Source of the DNA: Zoogloeaceae bacterium
Lineage (GTDB): Bacteria; Pseudomonadota; Gammaproteobacteria; Burkholderiales; Rhodocyclaceae
NCBI GenBank assembly: GCA_024235655.1
Contig: JACKLY010000006.1
Span: 62,001 to 126,000 of the forward strand
Direction of reading: 5' to 3'
DNA length: 64,000 bases
Positions within the stretch are counted from its first letter, which is position 1. Each line of letters starts with the position of its first letter. A program made the position numbers and the translations under genes. Under the pieces are notes generated by a model. That model worked only from the letters and a program-made list of their open reading frames with translations, was not told where the DNA came from and searched no databases. Shown here one piece after another: positions 53,614 to 62,960 of the stretch.

Positions 53614-55302
53614 ATGTCTGCTGTCCCAGTTACCGAAAGCTTTGCCGAACTCTTCGAAGAAAGCCTTGCGCGCCAGGAAATGCGCCAGGGTGAGGTGATC
53701 ACCGCCGAAGTCGTGCGCGTCGACCAGAACTTCGTGGTTGTTAACGCCGGACTCAAGTCCGAAAGCTACATTGATGTTGAAGAATTCCTGAATGATCAGG
53801 GCGAACTCGAAGTCAATACGGGCGATTTCGTCCAGGTTGCCATCGAGCAGCTCGAAAACGGTTTTGGCGAAACCCGCCTGTCGCGCGATCGCGCCAAGCG
53901 CATCGCTGCCTGGAACTCGCTTGAGCAGGCTCTGAATGATGGCTCGCTGGTTTCCGGCACCATCACCGGCAAGGTCAAGGGCGGTCTGACCGTCATGACC
54001 AACAGCGTCCGTGCCTTCCTGCCGGGCTCGCTGGTCGACATGCGTCCGGTCAAGGACACCACGCCGTACGAAGGCAAGACCATGGAATTCAAGGTCATCA
54101 AGCTCGATCGCAAGCGCAACAACGTCGTTGTGTCGCGTCGTGCCGTGCTTGAAGCCACCATGGGTGAAGAGCGCGAGAAGCTGCTTGAGAACCTCAAGGA
54201 AGGCGCTGTCGTCAAGGGCATCGTCAAGAACATCACCGACTATGGTGCGTTCGTTGACCTCGGCGGTATCGATGGCCTGCTGCACATCACCGATCTGGCC
54301 TGGCGCCGTGTCCGTCACCCGAGCGAAGTGCTCAACGTGGGTGATGAAGTCACCGCCAAGATCCTCAAGTTCGACACCGAGAAGAACCGCGTTTCGCTGG
54401 GCCTGAAGCAGCTCGGCGAAGATCCGTGGGTCGGCATCGCCCGCCGTTACCCGCAGGGCACCCGCCTGTTCGGCAAGGTCACCAACCTGACCGACTACGG
54501 TTCCTTTGTCGAGATCGAGCAGGGCATCGAAGGCCTGGTGCACGTCTCCGAAATGGACTGGACGAACAAGAACGTTCATCCGAGCAAGGTCGTTCAGCTG
54601 GGCGACGAAGTCGAAGTCATGATCCTCGAGATCGACGAAGACCGCCGTCGTATCTCGCTGGGCATGAAGCAGTGCATGGCTAACCCGTGGGAAGAGTTCT
54701 CGCAGAACCACAAGAAGGGCGACAAGGTCTCTGGTCAGATCAAGTCGATCACCGATTTCGGTGTCTTCATTGGTCTGCCAGGCGGCATCGATGGTCTGGT
54801 GCACCTCTCCGACCTGTCGTGGTCGCAGGCTGGCGAAGAAGCCATCCGCGGCTTCAAGAAAGGTGACGAAGTTGAAGCCGTTGTTCTGGCCATCGACACC
54901 GACAAGGAGCGCATCTCGCTGGGTATCAAGCAGCTCGAAGGCGACCCCTACACCAGCTACATTGCAACGCATGAGAAGAACACCATCTCCCGTGGCGTGG
55001 TCAAGTCGGTTGATGCCAAGGGTGCAGTCGTCATGCTGGAAGGCGATGTCGAAGGTTACCTGCGTGCTTCTGAATTCTCCCGTGACCGTATCGAAGATCT
55101 CAGCCAGCACCTGAAAGTGGGTGACGAGCTGGAAGCAATGATCATCAACGTTGATCGCAAGACCCGCGGCATCAATCTGTCGATCAAGGCCAAGGATCAT
55201 GCCGAGCAGCATGAAGCGATGCAGAAGATTGCTTCGGATAACGCTGCTTCGGGCACGACCAACCTGGGCGCGTTGCTGAAAGCCAAGCTGAACAACCAAT
55301 AA
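53614..55302 (+). CDS. rpsA: 30S ribosomal protein S1
   Basis: This 562-residue protein binds mRNA and the ribosome through six S1 domains, visible as repeats such as GIVKNITDYGAFVDLGGIDG, GKVTNLTDYGSFVEIEQGIEG and GQIKSITDFGVFIGLPGGIDG. The first two domains are degenerate as usual. The ATG at 53614 has AAGGA upstream. The 195-bp leader before it is long and probably carries the promoter and the autoregulatory structure known in E. coli rpsA. Position between cmk and ihfB is the standard order. Confidence 0.98.
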   Translation: MSAVPVTESFAELFEESLARQEMRQGEVITAEVVRVDQNFVVVNAGLKSESYIDVEEFLNDQGELEVNTGDFVQVAIEQLENGFGETRLSRDRAKRIAAWNSLEQALNDGSLVSGTITGKVKGGLTVMTNSVRAFLPGSLVDMRPVKDTTPYEGKTMEFKVIKLDRKRNNVVVSRRAVLEATMGEEREKLLENLKEGAVVKGIVKNITDYGAFVDLGGIDGLLHITDLAWRRVRHPSEVLNVGDEVTAKILKFDTEKNRVSLGLKQLGEDPWVGIARRYPQGTRLFGKVTNLTDYGSFVEIEQGIEGLVHVSEMDWTNKNVHPSKVVQLGDEVEVMILEIDEDRRRISLGMKQCMANPWEEFSQNHKKGDKVSGQIKSITDFGVFIGLPGGIDGLVHLSDLSWSQAGEEAIRGFKKGDEVEAVVLAIDTDKERISLGIKQLEGDPYTSYIATHEKNTISRGVVKSVDAKGAVVMLEGDVEGYLRASEFSRDRIEDLSQHLKVGDELEAMIINVDRKTRGINLSIKAKDHAEQHEAMQKIASDNAASGTTNLGALLKAKLNNQ

Positions 55303-55310
55303 GGCTGAGC

Positions 55311-55598
55311 ATGACCAAATCCGAGCTGATCGCCCGGCTGGCTGTTAGATTTCCACAGTTGGTCGCGAAGGATGCTGATTTTGCGGTGAAGATGATGCTG
55401 GATGCGATGTCCGAGGCCTTGGCCAAGGATGATCGCATCGAGATCCGGGGGTTCGGCAGCTTTGCGCTGAATTACCGCCCGCCCAGAGTCGGCAGGAACC
55501 CGAAATCCGGGGACAAAGTCAGTGTCCCGGAGAAGTGGGTTCCACACTTCAAGGCCGGCAAGGAACTACGGGAGCGCGTTGATAGCGCGCGCTCCTGA
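55311..55598 (+). CDS. ihfB: Integration host factor subunit beta
   Basis: This 95-residue DNA-bending protein pairs with IhfA. It has the HU/IHF fold with the conserved IEIRGFGSFALNYRPPRVGRNPK, including the proline in the beta-arm, and the IHF-beta start MTKSELIARLA. It follows rpsA by 8 bp, and a strong terminator follows it. IHF often assists sigma-54 promoters such as the one at 8488. Confidence 0.97.
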   Translation: MTKSELIARLAVRFPQLVAKDADFAVKMMLDAMSEALAKDDRIEIRGFGSFALNYRPPRVGRNPKSGDKVSVPEKWVPHFKAGKELRERVDSARS

Positions 55599-55618
55599 GG
55601 CAAGCTGTGGTAGATTGC

Positions 55619-55648
55619 GGGCGGCAACGCGAGTTGCCGCCCTTTTTT
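55619..55648 (+). terminator. Intrinsic terminator after ihfB
   Basis: A perfect 10-bp stem (gggcggcaac/gttgccgccc) with a GCGA loop is followed by TTTTTT. It lies 20 bp after the ihfB stop and separates the rpsA-ihfB unit from lapAB. Confidence 0.94.
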
Positions 55649-55666
55649 ATGCCTGAGGGGTAAGTG

Positions 55667-55948
55667 ATGCGTACACTGGTATGGTTGGTCAGGGCTTTCA
55701 TTTTTCTGTTCCTGTTTGCGTTTGCAGTCAAGAACACCGACCCTGTTCGCGTACAGTTTTTCCTTGAAACCTCCTGGCAGGCGCCGCTGGTTATTGTTGT
55801 TCTCGTCTTCTTTGCTACCGGTGCATTTTTTGGTGCGCTATCGCTGCTGGGAACAATCTTTGGTTTGCGTCGTGAAATCTCTGGACTGCGTCGGGAACTG
55901 AATGCAGCCAAAGCTGAAGTCCGGGTGATTGCACCCCCCCGTTCATGA
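55667..55948 (+). CDS. lapA: LapA-family inner-membrane protein
   Basis: This 93-residue protein has two transmembrane helices (about 4-22 and 39-62) and a short cytoplasmic coiled coil (GLRREISGLRRELNAAK). It belongs to the LapA/DUF1049 family, which in E. coli works with LapB in control of lipopolysaccharide synthesis. A GTG at 55664 is possible, but the ATG at 55667 fits better. It overlaps lapB by 4 bp (ATGA). Confidence 0.92.
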   Translation: MRTLVWLVRAFIFLFLFAFAVKNTDPVRVQFFLETSWQAPLVIVVLVFFATGAFFGALSLLGTIFGLRREISGLRRELNAAKAEVRVIAPPRS

Positions 55949-57114
55949 TGGAATTTGAATACTGGCAACTCCTGCTGTTCCCTGCCTTCTTCGGATTGGG
56001 CTGGGCGGCTGCGCGCATCGATATTCGCCATCTGGTGAAAGAGTCGAGATCCCTGCCAAGGTCCTATTTTCAAGGCTTGAATTTCCTGCTCAATGAGCAG
56101 CCGGATCGGGCAATCGAATCATTCGTCGAAGCAGTCAAGATTGATCCGCAGACGGTTGAGCTTCATTTTGCGCTGGGCGGCTTGTTCCGTCGCCGAGGCG
56201 AGACGGACAGGGCCATTCGCATGCACCAGAACCTGGTTGAACGCGATGACTTGCCAGAGGATCTGAAACTGGCCGCGGTGTCGGAGCTGGGGCAGGATTA
56301 CCTGAAAGCCGGCTTGCTGGATCGGGCGGAGGAAACTTTTGAGCGCTTGCGTGGTACGCCGCTGGACGAGGAAGCAAAGCGTAACCTGCTCGAAATCTAT
56401 CAGCTGGGCAAGGATTGGCAGCGAGCCATCGAGATTGCACGCGAGTTGCCGGATGTCGCATCACGGAAGGAAGTCGCGGAGTACTACTGCGAGCTTGCTT
56501 CTGCCGAGATGATCCGCTCGCGTCGAGAAGAGGCCAGGGCGCATCTGGCAACAGCACTCGAAACCAACCGTCTGTGTGTCCGGGCTAGCCTGCTGCAGGG
56601 CGATCTGTTTGCACAGGAAGGAAATCATCAGGCGGCCATTGATTCCTGGCAGCAGATCGAAGCGCAGAATCCGACCTACCTCGCACTGGTTGCACAACGC
56701 CTGCTGAATTCCTACCGGTTCATTGAGCGGCGTGATGAAGGGCTGCGCTTGTTGCGTGGTTATCTTGAGAACTACCATTCACTCGATCTGCTCGATGTGG
56801 TTTTTGAATTGGTACTGGAGAGTAACGGGGCTGAGGCTGCATACACGCTGGTGCGTGATGAATTGCGGCGGAACCCGACCTTGCTTGGTTTTGACAAGCT
56901 GCTGGAGGCCCGGCTCTTCAATGCCCCAACGGAAATTCGTGCGGATATCGATCTGGCCAAGGGAATCGTGCAAAACTATACCCGCCGCCTGGCTCGCTAT
57001 CGCTGCGATAGCTGTGGTTTCAAGGCCCGCCAGTTTTACTGGCGATGCCCGGCTTGTGGTGGCTGGGAAACCTATCCGCCAAAGCGCACCGAGGAATTTG
57101 ATCTGACCCTTTGA
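55945..57114 (+). CDS. lapB: Lipopolysaccharide assembly protein LapB (YciM)
   Basis: This 389-residue cytoplasm-facing protein is anchored by an N-terminal transmembrane helix (about 4-22). It has several TPR motifs (about 60-310, for example PDRAIESFVEAVKIDPQTVE) and a C-terminal rubredoxin-like metal site, CDSCGFKARQFYWRCPACGGW. In E. coli it links LpxC turnover by FtsH with lipopolysaccharide demand. The start overlaps lapA (ATGA); a second ATG at 55948 is equally possible. The heptose genes follow downstream, in keeping with a lipopolysaccharide theme. Confidence 0.95.
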   Translation: MMEFEYWQLLLFPAFFGLGWAAARIDIRHLVKESRSLPRSYFQGLNFLLNEQPDRAIESFVEAVKIDPQTVELHFALGGLFRRRGETDRAIRMHQNLVERDDLPEDLKLAAVSELGQDYLKAGLLDRAEETFERLRGTPLDEEAKRNLLEIYQLGKDWQRAIEIARELPDVASRKEVAEYYCELASAEMIRSRREEARAHLATALETNRLCVRASLLQGDLFAQEGNHQAAIDSWQQIEAQNPTYLALVAQRLLNSYRFIERRDEGLRLLRGYLENYHSLDLLDVVFELVLESNGAEAAYTLVRDELRRNPTLLGFDKLLEARLFNAPTEIRADIDLAKGIVQNYTRRLARYRCDSCGFKARQFYWRCPACGGWETYPPKRTEEFDLTL

Positions 57115-57178
57115 GCGGGCAGGCCGGATTCTTTTTCTCAGGCGCTGAAGCGGCGATCCATGAATCAATGAGGACTCA

Positions 57179-58123
57179 ATGAACTCTCTGAACGGTCTTC
57201 CCGATCTTTCCAAAGCACGTTTGCTGGTTGTCGGCGACGTCATGCTTGATCGCTACTGGTTTGGCGATGTCAGCCGGATTTCTCCCGAGGCGCCGGTGCC
57301 GGTCGTCAAGGTTGAGCGCAGCGAAGAGCGCCCGGGAGGTGCTGCCAACGTGGCGCGCAATGCCGCTGCGCTCGGTGCCAGGGTCGCACTGCTTTCGGTG
57401 GTGGGTGATGATGAAGCCGGCGCCGCACTGGCCGCACTGATGGATGCAGAGCAGGTACGTTCCAGCCTGCACCGGGATTCGGCCATCAGCACAACAGTCA
57501 AACTGCGTGTCATCGGGCGCCAGCAGCAATTGTTGCGGATCGATTTCGAAACGTCGCCTTCGCACGAAGTCTTGCAGGCCAAGTTGGCGGAGTTTGAAAA
57601 ACTCCTGGCTGACTGCGATGTGGTTGTCCTGTCGGATTATGGCAAGGGGGGCTTGACCCACATTACCGAGATGATCAGCCTGGCACGTGCAGCCGGGAAG
57701 CGCATTCTGGTTGACCCCAAAGGGGATGACTACACGCGCTATGCAGGCGCCACGATCATTACGCCGAACCGGGCGGAGCTGAAAGAAGTTGTCGGGCGCT
57801 GGTCCAATGATGAGGACATGGCGCTTCGTGCCCAACGCTTGCGCAGCGAACTTGGCCTGGATGCCCTGCTGGTCACGCGCAGCGAAGAGGGCATGAGCCT
57901 CTACCGGGAATCCGGTGCTTTCCACGAACCTGCCAGGGCGCTGGAGGTCTTTGATGTTTCCGGTGCCGGTGATACGGTGATTGCCACGCTGGCGGCCATG
58001 CTGGCTGTCGGTAGTATCTGGGAGGACGCGGTGCATGTAGCCAATCTGGCTGGCGGAATTGTCGTCGGCAAACTGGGTACGGCTGTCGTCACCCGTGAGG
58101 AATTGAACGCAGCGTTCAATTGA
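57179..58123 (+). CDS. hldA: D-glycero-beta-D-manno-heptose-7-phosphate kinase
   Basis: This 314-residue PfkB-family sugar kinase phosphorylates heptose-7-phosphate for the lipopolysaccharide inner core. It corresponds to the first domain of E. coli HldE (RfaE). PfkB motifs are RPGGAANVARNAAALGA and FDVSGAGDTVIATLAAML with the catalytic Asp. The second domain of HldE, the adenylyltransferase, is not fused here, as in many betaproteobacteria. It lies 19 bp before hldD. Confidence 0.95.
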   Translation: MNSLNGLPDLSKARLLVVGDVMLDRYWFGDVSRISPEAPVPVVKVERSEERPGGAANVARNAAALGARVALLSVVGDDEAGAALAALMDAEQVRSSLHRDSAISTTVKLRVIGRQQQLLRIDFETSPSHEVLQAKLAEFEKLLADCDVVVLSDYGKGGLTHITEMISLARAAGKRILVDPKGDDYTRYAGATIITPNRAELKEVVGRWSNDEDMALRAQRLRSELGLDALLVTRSEEGMSLYRESGAFHEPARALEVFDVSGAGDTVIATLAAMLAVGSIWEDAVHVANLAGGIVVGKLGTAVVTREELNAAFN

Positions 58124-58142
58124 TGAAATAAAGGAAACACGC

Positions 58143-59138
58143 ATGTACACCATCGTTACCGGCGCCGCTGGCTTTATCGGTGCCAATATCGTCAAGTCGC
58201 TGAATGAACGCGGCGTGAACCGGATCATTGCGGTAGACAATCTGAGCCGTGCCGACAAGTTCAGGAATCTCGTTGACTGCGACATTGCCGACTACATCGA
58301 CAAGGTCGAATTCCGTGAACGACTGCTGGCGGGTTATTTTGACGGCGATGTCGAGGCCATCTTCCATGAAGGCGCCTGCTCCGACACCATGGAGACCGAT
58401 GGCCGCTACATGATGGACAACAACTATCGCTACTCGCTGGATCTGCTCGACTGGTGTCTTGATCAGGAAGTCCAGTTCCTCTATGCGTCGAGTGCGGCAA
58501 CCTATGGCGGCAGTAGCGTGTTCAAGGAAGAGCGGCAATATGAGGCGCCACTCAATGTCTACGGCTACTCGAAGTTCCTTTTTGACCAGATAGTACGCAA
58601 GCGCTTGCCGGAAGCCTCTTCGCAGGTGGTTGGTTTCCGCTATTTCAATGTCTATGGCCCACGCGAGAATCACAAGGGGCGTATGGCTTCGGTGGCCTGG
58701 CATCATTTCAATCAGTGCCGTGCAGAGGGCAAGGTCAAACTGTTCGAAGGGTCGCATGGCTATGGGCCAGGCGAGCAACAGCGTGATTTTGTCTATGTTG
58801 GCGATGTTGCCAAGGTGAATATTTGGTTCCTTGATCATCCGCGTCAGTCTGGCATCTTCAACCTCGGTACCGGGCGTGCACAGAGTTTTAATGATGTTGC
58901 CGTGGCCGCAGTCAATAGCACCCGGGCCTTGAGTGGCGAGGCAGAGTTGCCGCTGGATTCGCTGGTGAAGCAAGGCATCATTGAGTACGTTCCTTTTCCG
59001 GAGGCGCTGATCGGCAAGTATCAGGCGTTTACCCAGGCGGATCTCGGCAGGTTGCGCGCAGCCGGATACAAGGATGAATTCGCAACTGTCGAGGAGGGCG
59101 TTCGCCAGTACGTCGCCTGGCTGGCAGAGCATGTTTGA
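58143..59138 (+). CDS. hldD: ADP-L-glycero-D-manno-heptose-6-epimerase
   Basis: This 331-residue short-chain dehydrogenase-type epimerase converts ADP-D-glycero- to ADP-L-glycero-manno-heptose, the last step before heptose transfer to lipopolysaccharide. The NADP-binding motif is TGAAGFIGANIVKSLN, the active-site Tyr and Lys are in NVYGYSKFLFDQ, and FRYFNVYGPRENHKGRMASV is a family stretch. It overlaps the cysM start by 8 bp. Confidence 0.96.
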   Translation: MYTIVTGAAGFIGANIVKSLNERGVNRIIAVDNLSRADKFRNLVDCDIADYIDKVEFRERLLAGYFDGDVEAIFHEGACSDTMETDGRYMMDNNYRYSLDLLDWCLDQEVQFLYASSAATYGGSSVFKEERQYEAPLNVYGYSKFLFDQIVRKRLPEASSQVVGFRYFNVYGPRENHKGRMASVAWHHFNQCRAEGKVKLFEGSHGYGPGEQQRDFVYVGDVAKVNIWFLDHPRQSGIFNLGTGRAQSFNDVAVAAVNSTRALSGEAELPLDSLVKQGIIEYVPFPEALIGKYQAFTQADLGRLRAAGYKDEFATVEEGVRQYVAWLAEHV

Positions 59139-60030
59139 GTCTCTGGAGCGATTTGTCGGCAATACGCCGCTGGTTCAGCTGAAACGCCTGCCCAGTGAGG
59201 CCTCGGCCAAGCGTGGCAATGTCATTTTGGCCAAGCTGGAAGGGAACAATCCTGCCGGCTCGGTCAAGGACAGGCCGGCTTTGTCCATGATTGTCCGGGC
59301 AGAAGCACGTGGCACGATCAAGCCTGGGGATTGCCTGATTGAGGCCACTTCCGGCAATACCGGTATTGCACTGGCCATGGCCGCCGCCATGCGTGGCTAC
59401 CGCATGGTGCTGGTGATGCCGGAGAACCAGAGTATCGAGCGTCGGCAGACCATGCGAGCCTATGGTGCCGAACTCGTCCTGACGCCGAAGGATGGCGGCA
59501 TGGAACTGGCCCGAGACGTTGCCGAACGCATGCGTGATGAAGGGCGTGGCCTCATTCTCGACCAGTTCGCCAATCCGGATAACCCCCTCGCACACTACGA
59601 AGGCACTGGCCCCGAGATATGGCAGGATACCGGGGGACGAATCACGCACTTCGTTTCCAGCATGGGCACGACGGGAACCATCATGGGTGTGTCGCGTTAT
59701 CTCAAGGAACAGAATCCAGCGGTGTGCATCGTCGGCTGCCAGCCAGAAGACGGTTCGCAGATTCCGGGTATCCGCAAGTGGCCCGAACCCTACCTGCCGA
59801 AGATTTTTGACCGCAGCCGTGTAGACCGGGTGGAGTCCGTCGCCCAATCCGAAGCGGAAGAGATTACCCGACGGCTTGCGCGGGAGGAGGGCATCTTTGC
59901 CGGCATCTCCTCGGGAGGGGCTTTGGCCGTCGCCTTGCGTCTTTCTGCCGAACTCGAGAATGCGGTGATCGTCAGCATTGTCTGTGATCGTGGCGACCGC
60001 TATCTCTCCACGGGTGTGTTTCCTGCCTGA
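59131..60030 (+). CDS. cysM: Cysteine synthase B
   Basis: This 299-residue PLP enzyme makes cysteine from O-acetylserine and sulfide or thiosulfate. The PLP lysine is in NNPAGSVKDRPALSMI, and EATSGNTGIALAMAAA is the substrate-binding loop; GTTGTIMGVSRYL binds the phosphate. The length and sequence fit CysM rather than CysK. The start at 59131 overlaps hldD by 8 bp; the longer frame from 59074 runs inside hldD. The gene order hldD-cysM is common in betaproteobacteria. Confidence 0.95.
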   Translation: MFESLERFVGNTPLVQLKRLPSEASAKRGNVILAKLEGNNPAGSVKDRPALSMIVRAEARGTIKPGDCLIEATSGNTGIALAMAAAMRGYRMVLVMPENQSIERRQTMRAYGAELVLTPKDGGMELARDVAERMRDEGRGLILDQFANPDNPLAHYEGTGPEIWQDTGGRITHFVSSMGTTGTIMGVSRYLKEQNPAVCIVGCQPEDGSQIPGIRKWPEPYLPKIFDRSRVDRVESVAQSEAEEITRRLAREEGIFAGISSGGALAVALRLSAELENAVIVSIVCDRGDRYLSTGVFPA

Positions 60031-60824
60031 TGAAACCAACACTGGTCTTTGACATAGAAACCATTCCGGATGTCGCCGGTCTTCGCCGTTTACATGACCT
60101 GGCTGCAGATATGTCCGATGCCGAGGTCGCTGAACTGGCGTTTCAGCAGCGCCGAGCCGCCAGCGGCGGGACCAGTGATTTTCTGCCGCATTATCTGCAA
60201 CGCGTGGCCACCATTTCCTGCGTCCTGCGCTCCGGAGATACGCTCAAAATCTGGTCATTATCCGAGCCGGAACAGAGCGAAGGCGAGATCATCCAGCGCT
60301 TTTTTGACGGGGTCGAAAAATTTACGCCACAGCTGGTTTCCTGGAATGGCGGCGGTTTTGATTTGCCGGTACTGCATTACCGTGGTCTGGTTCACGGTGT
60401 TTGTGCCCAGCGATACTGGGATATGGGCGATGGCGATTACAACGACAGCCGTGATTTCAAGTGGAACAATTACATCAGCCGTTACCATGCCCGTCATCTG
60501 GATCTGATGGATCTCCTGGCGATGTATCAACCTCGTGCCAATGCGCCGCTCGATGATCTGGCCAAGCTGATCGGCTTTCCCGGCAAGCTGGGTATGGATG
60601 GCAGCAAGGTATGGGAAACTTGGCAGGAGGGACGGATCGGCGAGATCCGCGATTACTGTGAAACCGATGTGGTGAATACTTATCTGGTGCTCTGTCGCTT
60701 CCGTCTGATGCGCGGCGAGATGTCTCGTGATGAGTACGCCAATGAGTTGGCCTTTGTGCGAAGCGAACTGTTACGAATCGACAAGCCGCACTGGCACGAA
60801 TATCTGGCCAAGTGGCCGCAGTAA
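60030..60824 (+). CDS. Predicted 3'-5' exonuclease (PolB-like exo domain)
   Basis: This 264-residue protein matches the predicted PolB-type 3'-5' exonuclease family (DNA_pol_B_exo2). The DEDD catalytic residues are visible in LVFDIETIPD, WNGGGFDLPVLHYR and DYCETDVVNTYLVL. The start codon shares an A with the cysM stop codon (TGATG), so the two are coupled. The substrate is unknown; involvement in nucleic-acid repair is a family-based guess. Confidence 0.9.
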   Translation: MKPTLVFDIETIPDVAGLRRLHDLAADMSDAEVAELAFQQRRAASGGTSDFLPHYLQRVATISCVLRSGDTLKIWSLSEPEQSEGEIIQRFFDGVEKFTPQLVSWNGGGFDLPVLHYRGLVHGVCAQRYWDMGDGDYNDSRDFKWNNYISRYHARHLDLMDLLAMYQPRANAPLDDLAKLIGFPGKLGMDGSKVWETWQEGRIGEIRDYCETDVVNTYLVLCRFRLMRGEMSRDEYANELAFVRSELLRIDKPHWHEYLAKWPQ

Positions 60825-60842
60825 AAATCGCTCGCCCAGCCC

Positions 60843-60870
60843 TTGCAATCGGCCGGCAAGTGTTTATAAT
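60843..60870 (+). promoter_or_regulatory. Promoter of tRNA-Val
   Basis: TTGCAA (60843-60848) and TATAAT (60865-60870) are separated by 16 bp and lie 17 bp before the tRNA. The hexamers are near consensus, as for stable RNA genes, and a GC-rich discriminator follows. Confidence 0.85.
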
Positions 60871-60887
60871 GCGGCCTTCTTTGCAGT

Positions 60888-60964
60888 AGGCGCGTAGCTC
60901 AGTTGGTTAGAGCACCACCTTGACATGGTGGGGGTCGTTGGTTCGAATCCAATCGCGCCTACCA
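60888..60964 (+). tRNA. tRNA-Val (anticodon GAC)
   Basis: The 77-base sequence folds as a tRNA. The acceptor stem is AGGCGCG/CGCGCCT. The D arm is around GCTCAGTTGGTTAGAGC, the anticodon stem CCACC/GGTGG has loop TTGACAT, and the T arm contains GGTTCGAATCC. CCA is encoded. The anticodon GAC reads GTC and GTT valine codons. It lies between the exonuclease and thrS genes with its own promoter and terminator. Confidence 0.97.
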
Positions 60965-60974
60965 AAATACAAAA

Positions 60975-61000
60975 GTCAGAGCGCCGCTCTGGCTTTTTTT
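60975..61000 (+). terminator. Intrinsic terminator after tRNA-Val
   Basis: The stem GTCAGAGC-GCC-GCTCTGGC with one wobble is followed by TTTTTTT. It lies 10 bp after the tRNA and ends 18 bp before the thrS start, so thrS needs readthrough or another promoter. Confidence 0.88.
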
Positions 61001-61017
61001 GTTTCTGGGGTCAAAGA

Positions 61018-62934
61018 ATGCTGATTATCACGCTTCCCGATGGTTCAAAACGAGAGTTCGCGCAAGCAGTTACTGTTGCCGAAGTAGCGCAAAGCATTGG
61101 TGCCGGTCTGGCGCGTGCTGCACTTGCTGGCAAGGTGGGTGATCGCCTGGTCGACACCAGCTACCTGATCGAGCAGGATTCGGATCTTGCAATCATTACC
61201 GACCGTGACGCTGATGGTCTGGAGGTTATCCGCCACTCTACGGCACATCTGCTGGCCTATGCCGTCAAGGAATTGTTCCCGGAAGCGCAAGTCACCATTG
61301 GCCCGACAGTCGACAACGGCTTCTATTACGACTTTGCCTATGCCCGGCCGTTCACGCCAGATGATCTCGCTGCAATCGAGAAGCGGATGAGCGAACTCGC
61401 CAAGCGCGATATCCCGATCTCGCGTGAAGTATGGAGCCGCGACGACGCGGTCAAGTTCTTCCTCGACATGGGCGAGAAGTACAAGGCCGAACTGATTGCC
61501 GCCATTCCCGCCGACCAGGACGTATCGCTTTACCGCGAAGGCGATTTCATCGACCTCTGCCGTGGCCCGCACGTGCCCTCTACCGGTAAGCTCAAAGTAT
61601 TCAAGTTGATGAAGGTGGCCGGCGCCTACTGGCGTGGGGATGCGAAAAACGAGCAGTTGCAGCGTATCTACGGCACCGCCTGGGCGAAAAAGGAAGATCT
61701 TGACGCCTACCTGCACATGCTTGAAGAAGCTGAAAAGCGAGATCACCGCAAGGTGGGTCGCCATCTTGATCTGTTCCATATGCAGGAAGAAGCGCCAGGG
61801 CTGGTCTTCTGGCACCCCAAGGGCTGGGCGGTGTGGCAGGAGATCGAGCAGTACATGCGCCGCGTCTATCGCGACAACGGCTATCAGGAAGTACGATGTC
61901 CGCAGGTGCTCGACCGCACGTTGTGGGAGAAATCGGGTCACTGGGATAACTACAAGGACAACATGTTCACCACGGCGTCCGAGAATCGCGATTATGCGAT
62001 CAAGCCGATGAACTGCCCGGGCCACATCCAGGTCTTCAACGCCGGCCTGCGTTCTTATCGTGAGTTACCGTTGCGCTATGGCGAGTTCGGTTCCTGCCAC
62101 CGCAACGAGCCTTCGGGGGCGCTGCATGGGCTGATGCGCGTGCGCGGTTTCGTCCAGGACGACGGCCACATCTTCTGTACCGAAGACCAGATCCAGACGG
62201 AAGTGACGGCCTTCAACGACATCGTGCGCAACGTCTATGCCGATTTCGGCTTTGCCGACATCGCGGTGAAACTCGCGCTGCGTCCCGAGAAGCGCGTCGG
62301 TGACGACGCCGTCTGGGACAAGGCTGAACACGCGCTGCGCGAGGCGCTGCGTGTATCTGATCTGGAATGGGAAGAGTTGCCCGGTGAAGGGGCGTTTTAC
62401 GGCCCGAAGATCGAGTTCCACATCAAGGATGCGATCGGGCGTTCGTGGCAGTGCGGGACGATGCAGGTCGATTTCTCGATGCCGGCACGCCTGGGCGCCG
62501 AGTACGTCGCCGAGGACAATACGCGCAAAACGCCAGTGATGCTGCACCGCGCCGTACTTGGCTCGCTGGAGCGCTTCATCGGCATCCTGATCGAGAACTT
62601 CTCGGGGGCTTTTCCGCTCTGGTTGGCGCCCGTTCAGGCCATGGTGCTGAATATTTCGGAAAAACAGGCTGATTACGCTGAGCATGTGGCGCAAACGCTA
62701 CGGAATGCAGGCCTGCGCGCCGATTCGGATTTGCGCAACGAGAAAATTACCTATAAAATACGCGAACATAGCTTGAACCGGATGCCTTATCAGATTGTCG
62801 TCGGCGACAAGGAAAAGGAAGCCGGGCTGGTGGCCGTGCGCACACGCGGAGGCCAAGATCTCGGGCAAATGCCCATTGAGGCCTTGGTTGAGCGACTTCT
62901 TGATGAGGTTGCTGGGCGGAGTGGCACGGCTTAA
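61018..62934 (+). CDS. thrS: Threonyl-tRNA synthetase
   Basis: This 638-residue class II synthetase charges tRNA-Thr. It has an N-terminal TGS domain (about 1-62), an editing domain with HSTAHLLAYAVK, and the catalytic core. The zinc ligands lie in MNCPGHIQVF and further His residues in DDGHIF and MLHRAVLGSLERF; the anticodon-binding domain ends the protein. The ATG at 61018 begins the TGS domain. Directly downstream is infC with the thrS-infC-rpmI-rplT order found in many bacteria. Confidence 0.98.
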   Translation: MLIITLPDGSKREFAQAVTVAEVAQSIGAGLARAALAGKVGDRLVDTSYLIEQDSDLAIITDRDADGLEVIRHSTAHLLAYAVKELFPEAQVTIGPTVDNGFYYDFAYARPFTPDDLAAIEKRMSELAKRDIPISREVWSRDDAVKFFLDMGEKYKAELIAAIPADQDVSLYREGDFIDLCRGPHVPSTGKLKVFKLMKVAGAYWRGDAKNEQLQRIYGTAWAKKEDLDAYLHMLEEAEKRDHRKVGRHLDLFHMQEEAPGLVFWHPKGWAVWQEIEQYMRRVYRDNGYQEVRCPQVLDRTLWEKSGHWDNYKDNMFTTASENRDYAIKPMNCPGHIQVFNAGLRSYRELPLRYGEFGSCHRNEPSGALHGLMRVRGFVQDDGHIFCTEDQIQTEVTAFNDIVRNVYADFGFADIAVKLALRPEKRVGDDAVWDKAEHALREALRVSDLEWEELPGEGAFYGPKIEFHIKDAIGRSWQCGTMQVDFSMPARLGAEYVAEDNTRKTPVMLHRAVLGSLERFIGILIENFSGAFPLWLAPVQAMVLNISEKQADYAEHVAQTLRNAGLRADSDLRNEKITYKIREHSLNRMPYQIVVGDKEKEAGLVAVRTRGGQDLGQMPIEALVERLLDEVAGRSGTA

Positions 62935-62960
62935 CTTTTGTCTATTGGGGAGCGAAGACC

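Noticed and set aside
53572..55299. 575-residue minus-strand open frame opposite rpsA
   Set aside because: It is the mirror of the repeated S1 domains and shows repeats only for that reason.
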